A stretch of DNA of 24,944 bases from DSUN01 sp035527715 (GTDB lineage Bacteria > Planctomycetota > PUPC01 > DSUN01). This document shows, piece after piece, positions 14,053-21,215 of the stretch (position 1 is the stretch's first letter; every line of letters starts with the position of its first letter). The stretch covers positions 1-24,944 of the forward strand of contig DATKZY010000070.1 in assembly GCA_035527715.1 (NCBI GenBank), given 5' to 3'. The translations under genes and the position numbers were made by a program. The notes under the pieces are model-generated. The model was not told the origin of the DNA, did not search any database, and worked only from the letters and a program-made list of their open reading frames with translations.

Positions 14053-15012
14053 CTATTTCAGCCCCAATTCGCCTTCGCAACGACCAATCCGCTCCGCCAG
14101 GCCCCTGTCTTGGCTCAGCCCCCGAGCCACCTGGATGGCCATCTTGCTCGCCGCCTGTTGGCTGACCCCGCCGAACCGTTCCCCAAGCTCACGGGTCGTC
14201 ATCCCCGCCCATTTCCCGCACAGGTAGAGCGCGGCGGCACGGGCTTCGTTGCCCAGCCGTCGCCGCGTCTGGCGGAGTTGGTCCTCTGCGACACCGAAGA
14301 CGGCGCAGACCGCCTTCTGAATCGCCTCGACGCCAACCGTGCGCCGCAAGGCCGGCGGGGCCGGCGCCCTGCTGTCCAGCCACTGCTGCATCTGCCCCAC
14401 GAATTGTCCCGAGCCGAGCAGGACCGAGGCCGTCGCCGCCCACAACGGCGATACGGGCGGCTTCTCGACGCCCTCCGCGAGGAACCGCTCGTAGGCCTCC
14501 CGCGCCTCCGCCATCGTCGCCCCGTGTCCCTCGAGCACCTCCCGCCACGCCAGCCACACGGGGGCAAGGGCCGTGCCGAGATAGGCCACACAGCTTCCGA
14601 ATGGGTAATCCTGCGGACGCTTCACCAGCCCCGCCCGCACGGGGTTCAGGTGGATGTGGCGGCTCAGCTCCCAGTAGTGGTAGCCCGGCTCGACCAGGAT
14701 GGCCTTGAACCGCCCCTGAAGCAGCGGCCCGCGCCGCCCGTGGCGGTGGTTGAACGCGGTCGCGTAGCCCGAGTTCAGATCGTGCATCCCCGCCGACAGG
14801 TCGGCGTCGGGCGTTTCGATGAGCAGGTGGAAGTGGCTCGGCATCAGGACGCAGGCGAACACCCGCCAGCGGTGTCGGGTGGCCACGGCGTCGAGCAGCT
14901 CGAACCACTTGGCGCAGTCCCGTTCGTCGCGGACGATCCCCCGCCCCTCCAGCCCGCGGCTGGTCACGTAGTAGACGCCGTTGGGCACCTCGATGCGTAG
15001 TGGTCTTGCCAT
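14053..15012 (-). CDS. REP-associated tyrosine transposase (RAYT) with DnaA-C-like tail
   Basis: A 319-residue Y1-type HUH transposase. The start at ATG 15012 (MARPLRIEVPNGVYYVTSRG) fits the family; the 30 extra codons of the longer frame look non-native, and no clear ribosome-binding site is seen. The HUH motif is PSHFHLLI (His60, His62). The likely catalytic Tyr is Tyr83 in NSGYATAFNHRHGRRGPLLQ, followed by GRFKAILVE, and YHYWELSRHIHLNPVRAGLV is the family's signature block. Residues about 227-305 (VGVEAIQKAVCAVFGVAEDQ to ELGERFGGVSQQAASKMAIQ) resemble the DnaA C-terminal DNA-binding domain. RAYTs cut and join single-stranded REP hairpins. Here the gene lies between two palindromic elements (13790-13990 and 15107-15285), its probable substrates. 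It appears intact and single-copy in the window. Confidence 0.9.
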   Translation of the reverse strand: MARPLRIEVPNGVYYVTSRGLEGRGIVRDERDCAKWFELLDAVATRHRWRVFACVLMPSHFHLLIETPDADLSAGMHDLNSGYATAFNHRHGRRGPLLQGRFKAILVEPGYHYWELSRHIHLNPVRAGLVKRPQDYPFGSCVAYLGTALAPVWLAWREVLEGHGATMAEAREAYERFLAEGVEKPPVSPLWAATASVLLGSGQFVGQMQQWLDSRAPAPPALRRTVGVEAIQKAVCAVFGVAEDQLRQTRRRLGNEARAAALYLCGKWAGMTTRELGERFGGVSQQAASKMAIQVARGLSQDRGLAERIGRCEGELGLK

Positions 15013-15106
15013 GCGGCCAAGATACAGGTCCCGCCGCCGACCGTCAAGGTGGAAGGTAGAAAGGACCCCACCAGCCCGTGGGACCCTGCTCTGGAGCCCC
15101 AACAGG

Positions 15107-15285
15107 GGCGTTCTATGAAAGCCCAGCGCGAAGCCCTGGGAAGAGGGGCAATCGGTGGGCCAGCCCTGAAGGGGCGTACTACGGGGAGGTTACCTTTCGG
15201 TGGATAGTACGCCCCTACAGGGCTGAATCGGGGCGTTCCGCTGTCCCAGGGCTTCGCCCTGGGCTGTCATAGTACGCTCCATTCG
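15107..15285. repeat. Nested inverted-repeat (REPIN-like) element, copy 4, 5' of the RAYT gene
   Basis: The outer arms 15120-15141 and 15244-15265 match with one mismatch (AGCCCAGCGCGAAGCCCTGG, then GA). The inner arms 15162-15180 and 15206-15224 match with one or two mismatches (AGCCCTGAAGGGGCGTACT). It fills most of the gap between the transposase start and the ceramidase-like gene; no gene is seen in 15013-15309. Confidence 0.8.
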
Positions 15286-15309
15286 GAGCTTCAGAACGCT
15301 GCATCGCCC

Positions 15310-16641
15310 TTACCCCAGCGCCGCATCGAGGGCCAGCAGCTCGCGGACGAGTTCGTCGTGGGCGGTGGCGTAGGGGAGGCTGGCGCAGATGAAGGGGACC
15401 ATGTCGGCAGCGTAGCCGCCACGGGCCGCCGCCGTGCGGTCGGGGGCGTAGCCGACGCTGTCGTTGACGAGTCCGCAGACGAGGGTGATCGGGCCACGTG
15501 CGGCGGCGACGATGTCGTTCTTGACGGCCTGAAAGGTCTCGAAGCCGGAGCCGAGGATGGCGACGGGGCCGATGCGCATGCCGGCGACCTCGGTGGGGTC
15601 GGCCAGCGGCTGGCCCGCCGCCGCCTTGGCCAGGAGCCGCCGAAGGGCGGTGACGTAGACCGCGGCCATGCGGACCTCGCGCGGCTCGTCCGTGGCGTCG
15701 AGTTTGTGGAGCGTCGGCTCGTACTCGGCGAGGAGTTCCTTGAGCTTCTCGACGCCCCAGGGCTTGCGGGTGAATGTGACCTGGCGGCGGGCCGAGGCGA
15801 GGCGGTCCACGCCGAAGGGCTTCGCCGCCGCAATGCCGCGGCGAACCGCGTTGGCGTAGCGGCCCGCAATCACGTCGAGGGCCAGCAGCGATTCCGTCTC
15901 GGGCTTGTGGCAGACGCAGGTGTTGACGTCGCCCTGGGCGCCCTGGAGGAAAAGGCCGACGGAGCCGGGGTGGTCGCGTTCGATGAGGTTGGTCGCCACG
16001 CCGGCGTAGTCGCCGTGGATGAAGCGGGTGGCCTCGCAGCACACGACGGGGTGGCAGCCGAAGTAGCTCACGAAGCCGAGGAGCCTGTCCCCTGCCCTTG
16101 CGGCGAGGACGTGGCAGGTAGTGTCGGTGAGCTCGGGCTTGGCGGGCCGCCAGTCGTCGCGGAGGACGACATCGAGGGGCTGGGCGTTCTTGTCGTATTC
16201 GCGGTTGCAGCCGATGCCCTCGCACGGCACTTCGGCGTGGGCAAGCTCGGCCTCTTCCAGCCGGTTCAGCGCATCCAGGCAGGCCGTGGCGATGCGGGAG
16301 GGGAGGGTCTCGACGTAGGGCGGGTCGGGCTCGCCCCAGCCGACGTAGGGGCCGGTGCGCGGGCCGCTGTGGGTGTGGGAGGAGCAGACGAGCACCGCGT
16401 CGTCGGCGAGGCCCGCGTGCTGGCGCAGAATCTCCCGCACCCGCTCGGTGACGGGGAGTGCGGTGCCGATGAGGTCGCAGGTCACCAGCACCTGGCGGCG
16501 GCCGTCGAGCTCCATGGCCATCGCCCTTGCCCAGAGGCGGTCGCGTATTCCAATGCTCTTGCGGCATCGGAACGGCCCGAAGCCGCACAGTTCGACGCCG
16601 ATGCGGGGCGTGATGTCGTTCTTGGCGAATCCGATGCGCAT
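15310..16641 (-). CDS. Neutral/alkaline ceramidase-like hydrolase
   Basis: A 443-residue protein matching the N-terminal catalytic domain of neutral/alkaline non-lysosomal ceramidases, Zn-dependent amidases that split N-acyl sphingosines. MRIGFAKNDITPRIGVELCG opens the family. VCSSHTHSGP contains the zinc-ligand His89/His91, YFGCHPVV the His197 ligand, FLQGAQGDVN the QGxxGDxxP-like loop (230-240), and LVNDSVGYAPD the conserved 'N...Y.p' segment. It lacks the roughly 150-residue C-terminal Ig-like domain of true ceramidases and has no signal peptide. Many such short proteins in PVC bacteria have unknown amide or sugar substrates, so a ceramide substrate should not be assumed. AGGAGCA lies eight bases before ATG 16641. 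It is the last gene of the minus-strand run, 34 bp after the GH30-like gene. Confidence 0.85.
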   Translation of the reverse strand: MRIGFAKNDITPRIGVELCGFGPFRCRKSIGIRDRLWARAMAMELDGRRQVLVTCDLIGTALPVTERVREILRQHAGLADDAVLVCSSHTHSGPRTGPYVGWGEPDPPYVETLPSRIATACLDALNRLEEAELAHAEVPCEGIGCNREYDKNAQPLDVVLRDDWRPAKPELTDTTCHVLAARAGDRLLGFVSYFGCHPVVCCEATRFIHGDYAGVATNLIERDHPGSVGLFLQGAQGDVNTCVCHKPETESLLALDVIAGRYANAVRRGIAAAKPFGVDRLASARRQVTFTRKPWGVEKLKELLAEYEPTLHKLDATDEPREVRMAAVYVTALRRLLAKAAAGQPLADPTEVAGMRIGPVAILGSGFETFQAVKNDIVAAARGPITLVCGLVNDSVGYAPDRTAAARGGYAADMVPFICASLPYATAHDELVRELLALDAALG

Positions 16642-16675
16642 CGTGGGTGCTCCTGATTCTGAGGCCCATCCGCTT

Positions 16676-18559
16676 CTATCGAGGCCCGACGGGAACGGTG
16701 AGGCGCTGCTGCACAGCGTGCGTTGGGTCCTTGGCCTCGAAGCAGAAGATGTAGTCGCCGGCGACGGTCATGCCGGTGACCTTGCAGCCGGACTTGTCGG
16801 GGGTGTCGAGCTGGGCGTTGGCGCCCGCGGGCTGGCTGACGATGCTCCAGAGAAAGGTCAGCGGGTCGCCTTCGAGGTCGCGGGCGCCGGCGCGGAGGAG
16901 CGTGGCGCCCGCCGCAGCCGTCGGCTCGACGGGGATGCGGTTGTGCAGGTCCACGATGAAGGGCGGCTCGTTGGCGGCGTGGACGCGCAGGAAGACCTGG
17001 CGGCGCGAGCTTGCCGTGCCATCGCTGGCCGTGACGTCGAAAACGTAGTCGCCCGCTCGGTTGAGGCCCGTCACCTCGGTCTTCGCGGCGGCCGGGCTGG
17101 CGAGCTTCGCGTCGGCGCCGACGGGCTGGGCAGTCACCGACCAGGCGAAGGCGACCTTGTTGCCCTCGGCGTCGGTGGCTTCGGCAGAGAGCACGCTGCG
17201 CTCCGCTGGGAGCGTGAGGAAGCTGGGGGCCGCCTCCCAGAGCGTGATCGTCGGCGGCGTGTTGCCGCCTGCGTGCGGGTAAATCGTCAGCACGGCATCG
17301 GCGGGGACATCCACGTCGAGGCGGCCCGAGGCATCCACCTTCCGCACCCCGAGTTCCTGATAGGGGCGGTTGCCGACGGCGCGACAAGTGCCGTAGCTTC
17401 CCTGCGGAAGCGCCGCGACGGCCACGCTCTGGGGCTGGGCTCCCTTTGCGGTGTTGAGCAGGACGGCCGTGGCCTTCTCGCCGGCCAGGAAGGCGAGGGC
17501 GCGTAGCGGCGTGCCGTCGCAGCGGGCCTCGACGCGCACGGCGCCGGGCCGCACGTAGTGCATGACCTGGCGGAACTTCCAGTACTGCCCGTAGCGGAGG
17601 AAGCTCGTGCCGTCGAGCCGCACGGCCAGGTAGCAGCCATTGTGCACCTGGTTGCCGTGGCCGCAGAGGACGTAGTGCTCCCAGTAGCTCACGCCGCCCT
17701 CGGTGAGGTCGTCGTAGAGGTCGTCCACGCGGGTGCCCATGAACTCGGTTTGCGCGGTCGGGAGCTTTCGCTCGCGGGCCAGGTCGCGGATGAGGGGCCG
17801 CTTCGTGCGGTCGCCGTAGAGGTGGTAGCTGAGCATGCCGATGTGCTTCCAGACGTCCGGGGAGTCCTTCACGGCCTGGATGTAGCGCCAGGTGACGCCG
17901 GAGTTGACGCCCTCGGAGAACTGGATCTTCGTGGGCAGCCCCTCGGCGGCGAGGCGCGGCCCGAGGGCGCGGATCATCCGCGCCATCACCTGCGGATTGA
18001 ACGCGTTGTTGTTCCCCGCCTCGTTGCACACCGACCAGGCGTTGGCGACGATGCCGTGCTTGTTCTTCAGGTGGAGGAGGCACGCGATGGCGTACTCGGC
18101 GTACTCGTCGGGGTTGTTAAGGAGCCAGGGCGGCGCGGAGCCGCTGCTGCCGCCGTCGAAGAAGGAGGGGCTGACGTAGAGGTAGTAGGGCTCGCCTCGG
18201 GCCTCGACGAGCTTCCGGAAGGGCGCGACGGCGGCGGCCACGCGGCGGTCGAGCGCCTCGGTGGCAAATGCCTCCCAGCGGATGTGGCGCGGGTCGGCGT
18301 CGTCGTTGTCGAACTCCCAGCGTCGGCACTCCGGCCGGTTGCCGCCGGGCGGCTCGAGGCGCTGGCCCGTGAGGCCGAGGTCGTTGACCAGGGCGTCGAG
18401 CACCTGGTCGCGCACGGCGTCGGGCGCTTCCGCCTTCGAGGCCGTGCCGCCCCAGCCGATGATCGCCTGGTGGCGCGCCGAGGTGTCCACGGTGACCGTG
18501 GCCGCCGAGGCGGCCAGGCACCCGCCGCAGAGCACGAGGCCCAACCAGGTGGTTCGCAT
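16676..18559 (-). CDS. Secreted GH30-like glycosidase with two PKD-like domains
   Basis: A 627-residue enzyme. Residues 1-20 are a signal peptide (MRTTWLGLVLCGGCLAASAA). Residues about 21-330 form a clan GH-A barrel of GH30 type: IIGWGGTAS (the GFGG-like first strand), SPSFF, AWSVCNEAGN with the acid/base Glu180, YHLYGD, and TAQTEFMGT with the nucleophile Glu272. A beta-domain follows (about 335-430, as in GH30). Two PKD/Ig-like repeats then close the protein (about 434-528 and 532-625), each with AFAWSVTAQPVGADAKL or FLWSIVSQPAGANAQL motifs. GH30 covers beta-glucosylceramidases, beta-1,6-glucanases and (glucurono)xylanases; the subfamily cannot be read here. The ribosome-binding site GAGGAG lies five bases before the ATG. 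It starts 9 bp after the end of the adjacent GH123-like gene, so they are co-transcribed. The neighbouring ceramidase-like gene makes a glycosphingolipid link conceivable but unproven. Confidence 0.85.
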   Translation of the reverse strand: MRTTWLGLVLCGGCLAASAATVTVDTSARHQAIIGWGGTASKAEAPDAVRDQVLDALVNDLGLTGQRLEPPGGNRPECRRWEFDNDDADPRHIRWEAFATEALDRRVAAAVAPFRKLVEARGEPYYLYVSPSFFDGGSSGSAPPWLLNNPDEYAEYAIACLLHLKNKHGIVANAWSVCNEAGNNNAFNPQVMARMIRALGPRLAAEGLPTKIQFSEGVNSGVTWRYIQAVKDSPDVWKHIGMLSYHLYGDRTKRPLIRDLARERKLPTAQTEFMGTRVDDLYDDLTEGGVSYWEHYVLCGHGNQVHNGCYLAVRLDGTSFLRYGQYWKFRQVMHYVRPGAVRVEARCDGTPLRALAFLAGEKATAVLLNTAKGAQPQSVAVAALPQGSYGTCRAVGNRPYQELGVRKVDASGRLDVDVPADAVLTIYPHAGGNTPPTITLWEAAPSFLTLPAERSVLSAEATDAEGNKVAFAWSVTAQPVGADAKLASPAAAKTEVTGLNRAGDYVFDVTASDGTASSRRQVFLRVHAANEPPFIVDLHNRIPVEPTAAAGATLLRAGARDLEGDPLTFLWSIVSQPAGANAQLDTPDKSGCKVTGMTVAGDYIFCFEAKDPTHAVQQRLTVPVGPR

Positions 18560-18568
18560 CGCTTCTCC

Positions 18569-21202
18569 TCACTGTGCCTGGGCCGCGGCCGCCGCGGCGG
18601 CGGCGCGGTACAGGCGGCGGGAACGGGCCTGCCAGCCGTGGTGGTACTGCTCCATGCTGTAGATGATCGAGTTGCCGAGGAAGAAGGTCGTGGCGTCGAA
18701 GTGGTCGGCGAGGGCCTTCCTGAGGCGCGCGGCGAGCGGCGCGGGCACGCGGCCCCGCTCGATGGCCTGCTCGATGGCGATGCGGGCCTCGGTCTCCTGG
18801 ATGCCTTCGAGGAGCGCCTCGAAGCGGGCGCTGGATTGCGCCCCGGCCTCGCCCGGCCAGAGGAGGAACAGTACGGGCGTGCCGGTGAGGTAGCGCGGGA
18901 CCTCCAGACCCTCGTAGTGGCTGGCGGCCCACTCGTCGGCGCCGACCCACGAGAAGCCGTTCCGCCCCATCGCCAGCGCGCGGTCCACCATCACGCGATA
19001 GGCGAAGGGGTGGGAGGTGGTGTGGAGGGCGAAGGAGGTGCCTCCGACGCGCGGGTTGGCCAGGTGGATGGTCTTGCTGCGCCAGCCCTGGTCGTCGCGG
19101 AAGTTGCGCCAGCCGCCCTGGTAGCGGATGTCGGTGATCAGGCGATAGAAGCGGTCGTTGAGGGCGTACTTCGCGTTATACATGATCTCGTGGGCGCAGG
19201 CGGCCCAGAAGACACTGGGCGCGGCGGCGGCCAGGATGGTCTTGAGCTGCGGGTCGGCCTCGCCCTCCAGCGGCGCGCCCCAGTACATGCACTTATCGAG
19301 GCCACGGGCCTTCATGTGGGCGACGACCGAGCGGGCAAATGCCTCCCAGGCCGCGCGGTCCACCGGCGCGAGGGCGGCCTTGCCCGTCGCCTCGTCGAGC
19401 ACGCTCACCTGCGCCGGGGCGTTGGGGTTGATCTGGCTCTTCATCCCCTGCATCACGACGAACTGCACGACGCGCGGCGTGCCGCAGTGCTTGATGGCCA
19501 GGTCGAGATAGCGGTCGAGGAGGGCGTAGTCGAGCGCGACGCGGCCGCCCCTGCGGGTCCAGCGGATCATCGAGTCGAAGCGGTTGCCGAACTCGGTGCG
19601 CGCGATGACGGGGACGTTGAGCCACGCGTTCCCAATGCGCGCGAGCTGGCGGAAGCTGGCCTCGAGCAGCTTGAAATGCTCGTCCGACCAGAGCTTCACG
19701 CCATACTGCTTGGCCACGCCGTAGGGATTCTCCTCGCAGCCGACGAGGGTCTGGAAGTCCTTCGGGTCGGGCAGCCGCCAGGCGAGGATCTCGGCCTCGA
19801 CGGGCAGGCTGGCCGGCTCCATGCCCTTCGCCGTGACCTCGACGCTGCCGCGATACGTGCCAGGCGTTGCATCGGCGGGCACCCGCAGGGAGAGCCAGAT
19901 GGGCCGCGCCGCGTCGGCCGGCAGCGCGACCGAGGCGGCGGGGATGAGCTGGTCAAACAGATACGCCCCGCGGCCCTCCATCTTCGCCCAGGCCGCAAGG
20001 CGCGCCGCGTCGGGGAATGAGGCGCCGAGGCCACGCTCATCGCCGAGCTTCTTCAGGCTCCACTCGGCCACGGGGTAGGGCGCCAGGTGCGACACTCGGA
20101 TGGCGGAGGCGGGGAGCTTGCCGCCGCCCTCGCCGGCCAGGTCGCTCGCTCGCGCCCGAATGTCCGCGAGCGGGGACTCGGTGTGGATTACCACTTGGGC
20201 GGAATACGTGCCGTTCCGCGCGGCCACGAACTTCACCGTGCCCGGCGCCTCGCCCGGGGGCAGGAAGTCGGTGGACTGCGCCCGGTGGTGCATGTCCTCG
20301 ACCCACACCTGCACGCCCGCGGGGCGTTCGCTGGCGGGCCTCAGCGCCTTAGGGCCGGAGCGAAGCTGTAGACTGATGAGCCGGCCGTGGGGCCACGGAC
20401 GCTGGGGGCCGCCCCAGTTCGGCTGGATCGGGTTGGTGAGCACCACGGGATGGAAGCGACTCGCGCGGATCTCGACGGCCAGGACGTTCACGCCCTTCCG
20501 CAGCGCGGCGGCGGGGACGGCGATCAGACCGACCAAACGCTGGCACAGTTCGGCGCCCTTCGGGCCATAGGCCTCGGCGGGGTAGTCTTCGGCCGGCGTA
20601 TCGGGCGCGAGGGCGCCCTTGGGCAGGTGGCCGCGGGCGACCTCGCGGCCGTTCACGAACACGCGGGCGCCACCGCTATAGGCCAGCCGCAGGGCGACGG
20701 CCTCCGGCTCGGCCAGGACGAATCGCGCGCGGTAGCAGGCCGCGAGGAGCCGCAGGTCCACGCTCTCGTCGTATTGCCCGAGGTTGATCGTGGTGACGCC
20801 TGGGGTCGGCCCGCCCTGGAAGGGCCGGCGCTCGCGCACCCAGGCGCCGTCGTCGAAGTCCGGCTGCATCCAGTCGTCGGGCGGCTGGGGCGTGGGGACA
20901 GGGTCGTTCGTGCGGAACCCGCCGCCGCCCATCCCGAGCACCGCGTGGTCGCGCCAGTCCACCTTCGCGGGGTCCATGCCCTTCGCGCGCAGGGCCTTCT
21001 CGGTGTCGGCCTTCACCCGGTTGGCAATGCGTCCCTGGAGGAACTTGTTGCCCCCCGCCTTGAGCGCGGCGGGCGAGAGGCGGTTCATGCCGAACTGGTA
21101 GTAACGCCGCCAGTAGCCCTGCTCGTTGAGGACGAGAGTTCCCTCCTCGGCCAACGCCGCGAGGGGCGACAGTGCGAGCCACGCAAAGACGAGCCATCTC
21201 AT
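18569..21202 (-). CDS. Large secreted GH123/DUF4091-like protein, paralogue A
   Basis: An 877-residue protein started at ATG 21202, with AGGAGCA about eight bases upstream. Residues 1-18 are a signal peptide. Residues about 105-255 form a sugar-binding-like jelly roll (PDFDDGAWVRERRPF; LRLAYSGGARVFVNGREVAR; LRKGVNVLAVEIRAS). Residues about 320-475 form Ig-like modules ending in VPADATPGTYRGSVEVTAKG, which is typical before DUF4091/GH123 barrels. The region about 485-815 is the barrel (NPYGVAKQYGVKLWSDEHF, YWGAPLEGEADP, VGADEWA, FEALLEGIQETEARI). GH123 enzymes remove beta-GalNAc using an adjacent Asp-Glu pair on a mid-barrel strand. Here that place reads PLEGEAD; the only Asp-Glu conserved among the paralogues is GADEW near the C-terminus, so activity is uncertain. 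The protein ends in a poly-Ala run. It is 13 bp after paralogue B. Confidence 0.8.
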   Translation of the reverse strand: MRWLVFAWLALSPLAALAEEGTLVLNEQGYWRRYYQFGMNRLSPAALKAGGNKFLQGRIANRVKADTEKALRAKGMDPAKVDWRDHAVLGMGGGGFRTNDPVPTPQPPDDWMQPDFDDGAWVRERRPFQGGPTPGVTTINLGQYDESVDLRLLAACYRARFVLAEPEAVALRLAYSGGARVFVNGREVARGHLPKGALAPDTPAEDYPAEAYGPKGAELCQRLVGLIAVPAAALRKGVNVLAVEIRASRFHPVVLTNPIQPNWGGPQRPWPHGRLISLQLRSGPKALRPASERPAGVQVWVEDMHHRAQSTDFLPPGEAPGTVKFVAARNGTYSAQVVIHTESPLADIRARASDLAGEGGGKLPASAIRVSHLAPYPVAEWSLKKLGDERGLGASFPDAARLAAWAKMEGRGAYLFDQLIPAASVALPADAARPIWLSLRVPADATPGTYRGSVEVTAKGMEPASLPVEAEILAWRLPDPKDFQTLVGCEENPYGVAKQYGVKLWSDEHFKLLEASFRQLARIGNAWLNVPVIARTEFGNRFDSMIRWTRRGGRVALDYALLDRYLDLAIKHCGTPRVVQFVVMQGMKSQINPNAPAQVSVLDEATGKAALAPVDRAAWEAFARSVVAHMKARGLDKCMYWGAPLEGEADPQLKTILAAAAPSVFWAACAHEIMYNAKYALNDRFYRLITDIRYQGGWRNFRDDQGWRSKTIHLANPRVGGTSFALHTTSHPFAYRVMVDRALAMGRNGFSWVGADEWAASHYEGLEVPRYLTGTPVLFLLWPGEAGAQSSARFEALLEGIQETEARIAIEQAIERGRVPAPLAARLRKALADHFDATTFFLGNSIIYSMEQYHHGWQARSRRLYRAAAAAAAAQAQ

Positions 21203-21215
21203 GCCGGTGCTCCTG

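Noticed and set aside
13790..15285. Possible CRISPR array from repeated motifs
   Set aside because: The repeats are inverted and nested, not evenly spaced direct repeats with unique spacers, and no cas genes are present.
17558..20020. Plus-strand open frame of 820 codons
   Set aside because: It lies opposite the GH30-like gene and paralogue A, which have signal peptides, ribosome-binding sites and conserved motifs. The frame shows only Val/Ala/Gly/His-rich shadow composition.
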